DNA of 64,000 nucleotides, taken from the NCBI RefSeq assembly GCF_965221945.1, contig NZ_OZ244925.1, positions 1,178,001 to 1,242,000 on the forward strand, read 5' to 3'. This document shows positions 25,874 through 35,404 of the stretch, in pieces. The notes beneath the pieces are model-generated. The model made no database searches and had not been told where the DNA came from. It saw nothing but the letters and a program-made list of their open reading frames with translations. The stretch is from Poriferisodalis sp965221945. Lineage in GTDB: Bacteria > Actinomycetota > Acidimicrobiia > Acidimicrobiales > Poriferisodalaceae. The translations under genes and the position numbers were made by a program. Every line of letters starts with the position of its first letter. Position 1 is the stretch's first letter.

Positions 25874-26803
25874 ATGCCCAATTTGGGTCCGCCGCGACCA
25901 TATTGTTGCGAATTGATGAGGTCGGGTCGGGCGCGGGCAACCGTGGTGCGAATGATGTCCATTGTCGCGGTCGTGCTCGTGGTCGCCGTCGTTCTGTACT
26001 GGCGATCGCAGGTGACGTCCTCGTCGGCCAACGCTGCGGCTGGCGTTGTCGTGAGCGCGGGTGCGCCACCTGGAGCCGACATTCCTCAGGTAACCGCAAC
26101 GGGCCTGTCCTTGGGGCCGACGCAAGCACTCTCAGCTGAACTGCCGTCGCTCGAGCCTGCGGCGGTCCCACTCGTCCAAAAGGCTCCAGCGATGATGCCC
26201 GAGCACGAGTCCCCCCGGGACTCGCGAGCCGTTGTCGAGACGGACTCGGGAACAACGGCGGTGTGGAGCAACGACGAGATCGGACCGGCAGACGTCGAAT
26301 CGGCTGGCGAGGAATCCAAGGAGCCGCCGCCGGAGCCACAACAGCCGACGTTGGGCCAGATGTACACGTGGGAGGACGGCGATCGCGCCTTGGAGGTGTG
26401 GCGCGATCCGAACCTGGTCGTCCAACCCGACGGCGACGGCATCTCACGGGAGGACATCATTGCCACCGCCGGCAACGACGTGGTGGTGCGAGGCGCAGCC
26501 ACAGAGGACTTGCGTGCCAAAGGCAACCCCGTCTTCTGGTCGGAGTCGGGCGAGCTGATGGCACTGCCCGGCGGTGCGGTGCTGGTGCTCGACCCCAGTT
26601 GGGACTACTCGGCGGTCGACGCCTTCTTCGGGCGCAATGGGATCGACGCAGGCCGTCTGACCGAACTCGACTTTGTGACGAACGGCTACTTCATCGAGAC
26701 CGAACCGGGCTTCCCGTCGCTGAACCTGGCCAATTCGCTTGCCGGCCAGGACGGCGTGGAGCTGTCGAGCCCCAACTGGTGGATCGAGCGCGTCACCAAG
26801 TGA
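25874..26803 (+). CDS. membrane-anchored protein with subtilase-propeptide-like C-terminus
   Basis: 309 residues. A TM helix lies near 28-44 (MMSIVAVVLVVAVVLYW), so topology is probably N-in with most of the chain outside. A Pro/Glu-rich stretch follows. The C-terminal about 110 residues end in ELDFVTNGYFIETEPGFPSL, then LANSLAGQDGVELSSPNWWIE. That pattern (a strand, a helix with 'LANxLAxxDGVExxxPNWW') is the inhibitor-type propeptide normally placed right in front of the catalytic domain of exported S8 proteases. The next gene is exactly such a protease and lacks it; the two overlap as GTGA. I infer that this is a detached propeptide/chaperone. ATG 25916 is an alternative start. Confidence 0.7.
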   Translation: MPNLGPPRPYCCELMRSGRARATVVRMMSIVAVVLVVAVVLYWRSQVTSSSANAAAGVVVSAGAPPGADIPQVTATGLSLGPTQALSAELPSLEPAAVPLVQKAPAMMPEHESPRDSRAVVETDSGTTAVWSNDEIGPADVESAGEESKEPPPEPQQPTLGQMYTWEDGDRALEVWRDPNLVVQPDGDGISREDIIATAGNDVVVRGAATEDLRAKGNPVFWSESGELMALPGGAVLVLDPSWDYSAVDAFFGRNGIDAGRLTELDFVTNGYFIETEPGFPSLNLANSLAGQDGVELSSPNWWIERVTK

Positions 26804-29800
26804 AGACACCAGCACGGCGCCCCTCTCGTTCAGCGATAGCCCGGCTGGGGCGATCAGCGCTGGTCGTGTGCCTGGGGGCGGGGATGCTCTCATTGCCGGG
26901 GCTCGGGCACGGCCTCGCCGCAGCCCAGACGCCCGCAGCGCCCTCGATCACTGCGGTGGCATCCGGCGATCAGGCTCTGACGGTGGCCTGGGGCCACCCC
27001 GACGGTGTCACCGTTGCCGACATCACGGCCTATGACCTGCGCTACATCGAGACCAGCGCGAGCGACACCGACAAAGCCGATGACTCCAAGTGGACCGTCC
27101 TCGACAATGCTTGGTCGACTGGGGCACTGCGTGTCATCGTGAGCCAGCTCACCAACGGCACCTCCTACGACGTGCAGGTGCGCGCTGTGACCTCGAGCGA
27201 CGGGGCGTGGGCGACGAGCGTGGCAGAGACGCCGGGGGATCCAGGTTCGTCACGCGGGACAGCGACGGCAATCGTGAACGAGCTGCCGGTGCGGGGCGTG
27301 CTCGACTCCGCCAGCGACGTGGACTACTTCCGGTTCCCGGTCAGCGGCACTCGGGAGTACTTCATTCTGACGACGGGCACCACCGACACCCGCGGCAAGC
27401 TGTATCGCAGCAGCGGCAGCCTCATCGACAGCAACGACGACTCGAACCTCTCCAGCGGCCCGGAGAACTTCAAGCTCGACGGCAAGCTGACCGGCGGCAC
27501 CTACTACATCGAGGTCACCGGTTACGGCGGCTCTACGGGTGCCTACACGCTGCACCTGCAAACCGCCGCCGACACGACCGGCCTCAGCGATGCGACCGAC
27601 ATCGAGCTCGGCAGCGTCACCAGGGCGGTCCTGCACGACACCGGGGCGAGGTCCCTGCTCGACGACGGCGACATCGACTACTTCAAGCTCGAACTGGCAG
27701 CCGAGACCACGATCACTGCACGTGCCAGCGGCTTCGTGGCCGACACCTACGGCGTAATTCTGAACGACGACGGCTCCATCGTCGCGACGAACGACGACGC
27801 GTACTTGGAGCCGACTCGCCTCCAGTTCGCCCTGCGCGAGACGCTCGCCGCGGGCACCTACTACATCAGGGTCGAGCCGTTCTTCGGCGACGACTCCGGC
27901 CTGTACTACCTGTTCGTCTACGAATCGCCGGAACCGGGCAGCTCTCGGGCGACAGCACACGAAATCGACATCAGCCATACCGCCGGCGGTGAGATCAGCG
28001 CGACAGGCGACACCGACTTCTTCGAGTTCACGCTCGACGAATCCACTCGCGTGGCGCTGGTCGGGTCCAGCCGTGACCTGGATATCGAGGTAGCGCTGCA
28101 GAACTCATTCGGTGCCGATCTCAACGTGAACAGCTACAGCATCTCGATCGGGTCAATCGACACCTTTGCCATCTACGACACGCTGGCGGCTGGCACCTAT
28201 TACCTGCAAGTGCAGGCCGACCAGGCGGGCGACACCGGCACCTATCTCGTGCTCCTGCGGCCCGACGGCGCCTTCGGACGGTTGGCAGAAACCTGCCCCG
28301 CGGCACCGTCCGGCATTGACGACACGTTCTACGGGTGTCAATGGCACCTGAACAACACCGGACAGTTCGGGGGCACGGCCGGCGAAGACATCAACCTCGG
28401 CACTGTGTGGGACACCTACAAGGGCAGCGGCATCAACGTCGCCGTGGTGGACCAAGGCTTGGACTACTTCCACGAAGATCTGGAGGCCAACGTCGACAGG
28501 TCCAAGAATTACAGCTTTCGCAGCGTCGATGACGTCTTCGGTGAGCGGTCGAGCCACGGCACTGCGGTGGCGGGCCTCATCGCAGCGCGCGACAACAGCG
28601 TCGGCATGCGCGGCGTGGCGCCCCGAGCGACCATTTACGCCTACGACCTGCTCAGTGCATTCAGCTCGTTCAACGCTGCGAGGGCTGCGTCGCAGGGACG
28701 CGTCACGACGTCGATTTCCAACAACAGCTGGGGACCCACAGAAGGTCCGCGGGCTTCCCGTGCGGGACGGCTGTGGGAACGCGCGATCGACGCCGGCGTG
28801 ACCGAGGGATCCGGCGGAAATGGCGTCGTCTACGTCTGGTCAGCCGGCAACGGCGACGACGACGGCGACTGGGCCTCGCTGGACGAGGTCGCCAACTACT
28901 ACGGCGTCACCGCGGTCTGCGCCGTGGACAATGACGGCAAGCGCTCGGACTACTCCGAGCAAGGACCGAACCTGTGGGTCTGCGCGCCCTCCGACAGCAC
29001 GGAGAAGGTGTATCCGAGCATTGCGACCACCTGGCGCTACAGCCGCTACACCGACCGCTTCGGCGGCACGAGCTCGGCTGCTCCCATCGTGTCCGGCGTC
29101 GCTGCGCTTGTCCGAGATGTCGATTCCACGCTGTCGTGGCGCGATGTCAAGCTGATCCTGGCGGCATCGGCCCGCACGAACGACGACACCGACGCGGGCT
29201 GGGAAACAGGCGCATCAAAGTACGGAACGACAGGCACCTACAGCTTCAATCACCAGTACGGCTTCGGCGTGGTGGATGCCTCGGCTGCGGTGGCACTCGC
29301 CGGGAGCTGGACCAAGGTGCCCGCGATGCGCACTGCGACGGCGTCGTACGCCTCAGCGCGCAGCATCCCCGACACCCGCCGCGCCGTCACGAGCACTGTC
29401 CGCCTCGAAGGCGAAGTGGACTTCACCGAGTTCGTGGAGGTCAATGTCGACTTCAACGCGCCGAGTTTCCGCAATCTCGAGATCAAGCTGGAATCCCCGT
29501 CGGGCGCAACCTCGGTGCTGACGGTCCAGAACTCGACTGACTGCACTTCCAATCGCCCATGCCCGCTCACCGGCGTGTTCAGGTTCGGCTCGGCCAAGCA
29601 CCTCGGCGAGGACCCCCGCGGCACCTGGACGTTGCGCGTCACCGACAAGGCGCGAGGCGGCGCCAGCAACACCGTGAACTCGTGGGACATGAAGGTGTAC
29701 GGCCACCGCCAGTCTCCCGATGCCGTATCGCTGAGCTACGTGCAGCCCGGCTCCGGCTCGCTGACGGTGGCGTGGGAGGAGCCCGACTTCACGGGTGCTT

Positions 29801-32800
29801 CGGCGATCACCGGTTACGAGGTGCGGCACATTCGCAGCGATGCTTCCGACAAGTCGGACGCTCGGTGGTCCTCTGACATGAGTTCATGCACCGCGAGCAG
29901 TTGCATACATGTCCTGGACGGCTCGGAGGTGAGCGACGGGATCCGGCGCGACGTGCAGGTCCGAGCGTTGACCGGCGTGGCCGACCGGAAGGGCGACTGG
30001 TCGGCGACCGCACGAGGAACGCCAGGCGCAACCAACAGCGAGCCGTTCTTTGCCGACGGCGAGCGCACCACGCGCTCGATTGCAGAGAACTCCGGTTCGG
30101 GTGCAGCGGTCGGCTCAACCGTGGAAGCGCATGACGCAGAGAACGACACGTTCACCTACACCGTGGGCGGGACCGACGCGGGCTCGTTCGCGATCGACTC
30201 GGCGGGGCAGATCACCACCGCGTTCGATCCCGACTACGAGGATCGCTCCACCTACACCGTCACAGTGTCGGTCACTGACACCAAGGCAGACGACGGCACG
30301 GTCGACACAGCGGTCGACGACACCATCGAAGTGACCATCGAAGTGATTGATGCCGACGAGCCCCCAAAGGTGGTGCACTGCACGGAGCCAGGGGTCTGCG
30401 TCGACTTAGCAAGCCCGCACCAGATCGAATACCCTGAGGGCAACTACGCGGTGATCTTCGACTACGACGTCGACGACCCTGACACCGACATCGTCGAAGT
30501 CGACCTGGTGGGCACCGATGCTGCGGAGTTCGACATGGACAGCCTGGGCAGGCTCTATTTCGACGGTGTCCCCGACTACGAAATGCCCACTGACAGTGGC
30601 CGCAACAACGTGTACGACCTGATTCTCGAGGTGTTCGATGGCACGACCACCGTCGACTTCGAAATCGAGGTAACGGTCACCGACCAGAACGAGAAACCGT
30701 CACTCACCGGCGACGGCATGGCCGCGGTCGACGAGAACAGCATCTCGACGGGGTTGTTCTTCAGCGCCGACGATCCTGAGAACGACAGCATCATGTGGAC
30801 GCTTTCAGGCGATGACCGGCTCGACTTCGTGATCGCCGGGGGTTCCTTGAGGTTCAAGGATCCGCCGAACTATGAAATGCCCGACGACCGCGACCGCGAC
30901 AACAAGTACCAGGTCGACGTCGAGGCCTCCGATGGCGAAAACGCCGACGTCGTCTCGGTGGAGGTCGAGGTGCAGGACGTGAACGAGCGACCGGACATCA
31001 CCGGTCCATCCACCAGGAATTTCGCCGAGAACACCACAGGAAGCGTTGCGGATTACGAGGCGAGCGACCCTGAAGACAGGGAGCGCGTCACCTGGACGCT
31101 TTCGGGCAGCGACCATCTCGACTTTGAAATCGACCGCAACGGAGTCCTCAGATTCATGGACCCACCGGATCACGAGGCCCAGAGCGGGTATCGCGTCACT
31201 GTGGAAGCTTCCGACGGCAAAGACGCTCAGGGCAATGCTGACACGGCAGTCGATGACAGGTTCGACGTCTCGGTCACGGTCACCGATCTCGATGAAGCGC
31301 CGATGATCACGTTAGGGCCGACCAGCGAGAGCGTTGTCGAAGGTCACGCGGGTCAGGTGGCCAGGTTCGAAGCAGAAGATCCCGAAGGCGAGGATGTGAT
31401 CTGGACGCTGGTTGGAACCGACCGCGAGGATCTGAGCATCGGGCGCTCTACGGGCGTCGTCACCTTCGCAGCCATGCCGGACTTCGAGACTCCGGTGGAT
31501 TCGGGGCGCAACAACTCCTATGTGGTGACCGTGCAGGCCTCCGACGGCCGGCTGACAGCAACCCAGCCGTTGACCGTGACGGTCACGAACGAAGACGAGG
31601 ACGGCACGCTGTCGTTCTCGTCGCCCCAGCCGCAAGCCCGCACAACCCTGAGGGCGACGCTCAGCGACCCTGACGGCGGTGTGAGCGGCACAACATGGTT
31701 GTGGGAGCGCTCGCTGAACGGCGGACCTTGGGCGGCCGTCGACGGGGCGACGTCATCGTCGTATACGCCAGCCGATGGCGATGTCGGCTACGACCTGCGC
31801 GCCACTGTGTCCTACCGGGATCGACACGGTCCGAACAAGACTGTCAGCGCCGAGCCTGACGATGCCGTCCGTATGGCACCGTCAGGCAACCGAGCTCCGA
31901 CGTTCCCATCGACGGAAACGGGCGCTCGGTCCGTGGACGAGAACACGGCACCCGATCGTGACATTGGTCTGCCTGTTGCGGCGGACGATCTCGACAACGA
32001 CGACCTGACCTATGCGCTCGGGGGCCGCGATGCCGCATCGTTCGACATTGATCCCGGAGGCGGTCAGTTGCGGACGAAGGTGCTGCTCGACCACGAGCGC
32101 AAATCCTCCTACCAGGTGACCGTCACAGCGCGCGATCCTTCGAATTTGACGGCGACTCAACGGGTGACCATCGCCGTCGAAGACGTCGACGAGGCGCCGA
32201 CGGTTACGGGTCCGCTGGTGCCGAGCTATGCCGAGACCCGCACCGACGCGGTTGCAAAATACACGGCACGTGACCCCGAGGGCGAGGAGGTCACCTGGTC
32301 GCTTGCCGGACCCGACCGGACCGATTTCGAGATCGACGAGGATTCGGGCGTGCTGAGCTTCAGGAACCGGCCGGATTTCGATGCTGCATTCGACAACGAC
32401 TACGAGATCACCGTCCGTGCCGACGACGGCACCCAGTCGCAGCACGGGACGCTCGACGTGACGGTCCGAGTCACCGGCGTGAACGAGCCGCCGGTGGTGA
32501 CCGGGCAGACGAGCTTCACCTGGACCGAGAACAGTGATGGTGAGGTCGACCGCTACTCGGCGGTCGATCCGGAGGGTGTGGCGGTCACGTGGTCGCTCGC
32601 GGGAGCCGACCGTGGCGATTTCGAGATCGACGACTCCGGCGAGTTGAAGTTCTTCCAGCCGCCCGATTACGAGCAACCCGCCGATTCGAACCGCCGCAAT
32701 GACTACGAAATCACCGTGCGTGCCTTCGACGGCACCCACTACGGCACGCTTCCGGTGACGGTGACGGTCGAGAACGAAGACGAGCTCGGGATGTTGGAAC

Positions 32801-34134
32801 TCTCGGCGACATTGCCTGGGGTGGGCTCGACGCTACGAGCGGTCCTGACTGAGCCCGATGTCCCGGTGACCGATCACGAGTGGATGTGGTGGCGTTCCGA
32901 TGACCGGAACGACCCGAGCAACTGGGAGCTGATCGACAGCGCCATGTCGTCGAGTTACCGGCCTGTCGCTGACGATCTGGGCTACTGGCTGAGAGTCCGA
33001 GTGAAGTATGCCGACGCATTTGACTCCCAGATTCTCTTTGCCGAATCGATCAACTCAGTGCAGGCAATGGCCGGCCCGACACGACCGGTCGGCCCGACTG
33101 GGCCTACTGGCCCGACCGGTCCAACTGGCCCCGGCGGCGGTGGGGGAGGCGGCGGCGGTGATTTTGATGTTGGCGTCGCGACGTTTGTGGTGGCCAACGG
33201 GTGGAGTCCTGCTGATGTGGGGGTGGCGTCGGTGCTGGCGGCGCGTTCTGATAGCGCGGTGGTGGTGTACACCGCGAGCGACGAACTGTCCGAAGAAACG
33301 AGAGTGCTGCTGAGAGAGGCCTCACCCGCTGAAGTGGTCATTGTCGGCGGCAATGCTGCGGTGTCGCGCGATGTCCGCACACAGATCCGCGCTGCGTCAC
33401 CAGATTCCGGCACTTCACGTATCACCGGTGCGGATCGTGCCGACACGGCGGCGGGCACGGCGCGTCGCATTCTGGGCGCCCCTTCCGAAGCGGGTCGGGT
33501 CACGGTGATCGTGGCGAATGGCTGGTCGCCGCCTGATATCGGCGCCGCTGCGGCACTGGCTGCGCGCAGCGGGCGCGCCGCGGTGGTCTACACCCAGAGT
33601 GACCGGTTGCCCGAGGCGTCGGCGGCGCTGCTGCGTGACTACGAGGTAGCGCGGGTGATCTTGGTGGGAGGCACTGCTGCGATCAGCTCGGGCGCCCGGG
33701 ACGCGATCGCTGCTGCGGCAGGCGGCGCCAGCGTCTCGCGCCTGACAGGCGACGACCGCATCGACACCGCCGCTCAGGCAGCACGGCGAGTGCTGGGCAA
33801 CCCCGCCGCAGCCCCCGACGGCGTCACTCTGGTGATTGCCAACGGCTGGTCCCCGCCCGACGTCGGCGTCGCTGCGGCATTGGCAGCAGCAACCGAGAAC
33901 TCTGCGGTCGCCTACACCAACCAAGGAGCATTGCCCGCGGCGACAGCAGCACTGATACGCGACTACCGACCTGGCCGGGTCATCATCGTGGGCGGCCGCG
34001 CCGCAGTCGCCAACGACGTGCGGTCAGCCATCACCGAAGCCGCACCCAGCAGCGCCGACGTGCGGCGCATCACCGGCAGCACCCGCACCGACACCGCTGC
34101 CCGCGCCGCACGACGCATCCTCGCCAACCTCTGA
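26800..34134 (+). CDS. giant cell-wall S8 protease: FN3, PPC, subtilase, P-domain, cadherin repeats, CWB2
   Basis: 2444 residues from GTG 26800. Signal peptide about 1-45. FN3 at 47-148. Three pre-peptidase-C-like beta domains at about 150-250, 265-375 and 380-490. The S8 catalytic domain spans about 510-830, with D551 (AVVDQGLDYFHEDL), H586 (SSHGTAVAG), the oxyanion Asn in WSAGNGDDDG and S758 (GGTSSAAP). A proprotein-convertase P-domain (about 845-970) and a second FN3 (975-1080) follow. Eight cadherin-like repeats then run to about 2090, two of them followed by an extra beta domain. After a (GPT)n/poly-Gly linker (about 2097-2125) come three cell-wall-binding repeat 2 units to the C-terminus. 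Kexin-like proteolysis at the cell surface with calcium-stiffened stalk repeats is inferred. The usual propeptide is missing and seems to be supplied by the preceding coupled gene. Confidence 0.92.
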   Translation: MKTPARRPSRSAIARLGRSALVVCLGAGMLSLPGLGHGLAAAQTPAAPSITAVASGDQALTVAWGHPDGVTVADITAYDLRYIETSASDTDKADDSKWTVLDNAWSTGALRVIVSQLTNGTSYDVQVRAVTSSDGAWATSVAETPGDPGSSRGTATAIVNELPVRGVLDSASDVDYFRFPVSGTREYFILTTGTTDTRGKLYRSSGSLIDSNDDSNLSSGPENFKLDGKLTGGTYYIEVTGYGGSTGAYTLHLQTAADTTGLSDATDIELGSVTRAVLHDTGARSLLDDGDIDYFKLELAAETTITARASGFVADTYGVILNDDGSIVATNDDAYLEPTRLQFALRETLAAGTYYIRVEPFFGDDSGLYYLFVYESPEPGSSRATAHEIDISHTAGGEISATGDTDFFEFTLDESTRVALVGSSRDLDIEVALQNSFGADLNVNSYSISIGSIDTFAIYDTLAAGTYYLQVQADQAGDTGTYLVLLRPDGAFGRLAETCPAAPSGIDDTFYGCQWHLNNTGQFGGTAGEDINLGTVWDTYKGSGINVAVVDQGLDYFHEDLEANVDRSKNYSFRSVDDVFGERSSHGTAVAGLIAARDNSVGMRGVAPRATIYAYDLLSAFSSFNAARAASQGRVTTSISNNSWGPTEGPRASRAGRLWERAIDAGVTEGSGGNGVVYVWSAGNGDDDGDWASLDEVANYYGVTAVCAVDNDGKRSDYSEQGPNLWVCAPSDSTEKVYPSIATTWRYSRYTDRFGGTSSAAPIVSGVAALVRDVDSTLSWRDVKLILAASARTNDDTDAGWETGASKYGTTGTYSFNHQYGFGVVDASAAVALAGSWTKVPAMRTATASYASARSIPDTRRAVTSTVRLEGEVDFTEFVEVNVDFNAPSFRNLEIKLESPSGATSVLTVQNSTDCTSNRPCPLTGVFRFGSAKHLGEDPRGTWTLRVTDKARGGASNTVNSWDMKVYGHRQSPDAVSLSYVQPGSGSLTVAWEEPDFTGASAITGYEVRHIRSDASDKSDARWSSDMSSCTASSCIHVLDGSEVSDGIRRDVQVRALTGVADRKGDWSATARGTPGATNSEPFFADGERTTRSIAENSGSGAAVGSTVEAHDAENDTFTYTVGGTDAGSFAIDSAGQITTAFDPDYEDRSTYTVTVSVTDTKADDGTVDTAVDDTIEVTIEVIDADEPPKVVHCTEPGVCVDLASPHQIEYPEGNYAVIFDYDVDDPDTDIVEVDLVGTDAAEFDMDSLGRLYFDGVPDYEMPTDSGRNNVYDLILEVFDGTTTVDFEIEVTVTDQNEKPSLTGDGMAAVDENSISTGLFFSADDPENDSIMWTLSGDDRLDFVIAGGSLRFKDPPNYEMPDDRDRDNKYQVDVEASDGENADVVSVEVEVQDVNERPDITGPSTRNFAENTTGSVADYEASDPEDRERVTWTLSGSDHLDFEIDRNGVLRFMDPPDHEAQSGYRVTVEASDGKDAQGNADTAVDDRFDVSVTVTDLDEAPMITLGPTSESVVEGHAGQVARFEAEDPEGEDVIWTLVGTDREDLSIGRSTGVVTFAAMPDFETPVDSGRNNSYVVTVQASDGRLTATQPLTVTVTNEDEDGTLSFSSPQPQARTTLRATLSDPDGGVSGTTWLWERSLNGGPWAAVDGATSSSYTPADGDVGYDLRATVSYRDRHGPNKTVSAEPDDAVRMAPSGNRAPTFPSTETGARSVDENTAPDRDIGLPVAADDLDNDDLTYALGGRDAASFDIDPGGGQLRTKVLLDHERKSSYQVTVTARDPSNLTATQRVTIAVEDVDEAPTVTGPLVPSYAETRTDAVAKYTARDPEGEEVTWSLAGPDRTDFEIDEDSGVLSFRNRPDFDAAFDNDYEITVRADDGTQSQHGTLDVTVRVTGVNEPPVVTGQTSFTWTENSDGEVDRYSAVDPEGVAVTWSLAGADRGDFEIDDSGELKFFQPPDYEQPADSNRRNDYEITVRAFDGTHYGTLPVTVTVENEDELGMLELSATLPGVGSTLRAVLTEPDVPVTDHEWMWWRSDDRNDPSNWELIDSAMSSSYRPVADDLGYWLRVRVKYADAFDSQILFAESINSVQAMAGPTRPVGPTGPTGPTGPTGPGGGGGGGGGDFDVGVATFVVANGWSPADVGVASVLAARSDSAVVVYTASDELSEETRVLLREASPAEVVIVGGNAAVSRDVRTQIRAASPDSGTSRITGADRADTAAGTARRILGAPSEAGRVTVIVANGWSPPDIGAAAALAARSGRAAVVYTQSDRLPEASAALLRDYEVARVILVGGTAAISSGARDAIAAAAGGASVSRLTGDDRIDTAAQAARRVLGNPAAAPDGVTLVIANGWSPPDVGVAAALAAATENSAVAYTNQGALPAATAALIRDYRPGRVIIVGGRAAVANDVRSAITEAAPSSADVRRITGSTRTDTAARAARRILANL
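30046..33080 (+). repeat. eight cadherin-like repeats coded in tandem
   Basis: Units of about 95-130 codons start near 30046, 30370, 30697, 31000, 31300, 31885, 32198 and 32488. Each has a 'ENSxG' opening, a DPE(N/G)-E/D acidic turn, a 'W(T/S)LxGxDxxDFxI' strand, a 'PDYE' turn and a closing 'VTVxVTDxNExP'. The acidic turns are like cadherin calcium sites. Units 3, 4, 7 and 8 are the most alike in protein sequence, pointing to internal duplication. Confidence 0.8.
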
Positions 34135-34153
34135 CCAGCCGCTCCGCGACGCC

Positions 34154-35404
34154 CTAGTTGTCGGGCAAGGTCACCGTCACCTCGGGCTCAAGCGGGGCAG
34201 GGCCTGTCTGGAAGTTCCGAACGACCTGACTCCAGGTGAGTTGCCATACCTTCCAGTTGGCGCCCACGTAGGCAGGATCGGGCCGATACGGGTGCACTCT
34301 CACCCCGAATTCCTGCCATTCCGGTGTGCTTACGATGTCGCTGCGCGCCGGGCGCGAACCGAACCGATCGCTCACGCCGAATTGGAAGAGTGGTTCCCCC
34401 ATGGCATCGATCAGGCGCCCTCCGAGGGACTGGTTCTGCGCTCCAGCGACGACTCCGGCATAGAACCCGATGCGAACGCAGTCGTCGGTCACCACCGCAA
34501 TGTCGAGCGCTTCGGGCAAACCGGGTTGGTACTGGGCATAGACCGACGGCAGCCCCGTGGTGCCCCACGTCATCGGCAGGCGACCCCGCAGCGACTCCAG
34601 CGTCACAGGATCGGGATCATCCTGGCTGATCGGCCGCGGCGGGGGAGGCTCCCCGCCGGCAAAGCGCTCGAAGGTCGCGATCTCCCAACTCGGTGCGAGC
34701 TCAACTCCCCAACGCAGCATCTGGTCGAGAATCTGGGGCCACGGTGTCACCTCGTCACCGCCGCGTTCGGGATACAGCCGCTCGAGCGCAACCAGCAGAT
34801 ACACGCCCATCCGGCTCGTTGCGGCGTCCGGGATCACCGCAGTTCCGGCGTGGGCGGGATCGTGGAGGGCGTCGAGGCCACGCGGCACCGGTGGCGGCAG
34901 GCGTTCAGCGTCGGGCAATTCGTCAATGCGACGCTCGGGCACGATGTAGAACGACGGCAGATAGTTCAGGCAGGCATCGAGATAGCTGATCGGCGTCAAT
35001 GCGTGGGCGTTGACAGCGAGGTCTTCGACCAGCGGACCGGGCGCCAGCGGCGCATAGGGCTGGGTGAGGCCACTGTCGATGACGTACTGCAGGTCAAGCG
35101 TGTCGATGCCCACCACAACATCGGCCACGGGATGGGTACGGCTGCGTTCCAGCAACTCGATGACATCGTCGGGCGTGTCCTCCCGGAACACCACGATCTC
35201 GATGCCCGTCTCGGCGGTGAATGCTTCGAGGGCGTCGGCGGGCAGGTGGAAGTCGCGATATGTCAGGACGCGTACCGCAGCGGATCCCCGGTCCGTGTCC
35301 GCGCAGCCAGCGGCAAGGACGATCGCTGCGCACGCGAAAGCGGCGAAGACACGAACTCGCCGGGCCTCACTCCCGGCGAGTCGCTCACGGAAGCGGCTTG
35401 CCAT
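34154..35404 (-). CDS. thiamine ABC transporter substrate-binding lipoprotein (ThiB-like)
   Basis: 416 residues from ATG 35404; an in-frame TTG at 35419 is weaker. The lipobox is AIVLAAGCAD. The mature part follows the ThiB/TbpA pattern: VRVLTYRDFHLPADALEAFTAETGIEI, VADVVVGIDTLDLQYVIDSGL, SYLDACLNYL, MTWGTTGLPSVYAQ, DDCVRIGFYAGVV. It should bind thiamine outside the cell and deliver it to a ThiPQ-type permease. No permease or ATPase gene is next to it. It overlaps the end of the thiamine pyrophosphokinase gene by 20 bases. Confidence 0.85.
   Translation of the reverse strand: MASRFRERLAGSEARRVRVFAAFACAAIVLAAGCADTDRGSAAVRVLTYRDFHLPADALEAFTAETGIEIVVFREDTPDDVIELLERSRTHPVADVVVGIDTLDLQYVIDSGLTQPYAPLAPGPLVEDLAVNAHALTPISYLDACLNYLPSFYIVPERRIDELPDAERLPPPVPRGLDALHDPAHAGTAVIPDAATSRMGVYLLVALERLYPERGGDEVTPWPQILDQMLRWGVELAPSWEIATFERFAGGEPPPPRPISQDDPDPVTLESLRGRLPMTWGTTGLPSVYAQYQPGLPEALDIAVVTDDCVRIGFYAGVVAGAQNQSLGGRLIDAMGEPLFQFGVSDRFGSRPARSDIVSTPEWQEFGVRVHPYRPDPAYVGANWKVWQLTWSQVVRNFQTGPAPLEPEVTVTLPDN

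Noticed and set aside
33091..33165. GPT/poly-Gly region as a separate collagen-like gene
   Set aside because: It is an in-frame linker inside the giant protease, between the last beta domain and the cell-wall-binding repeats.
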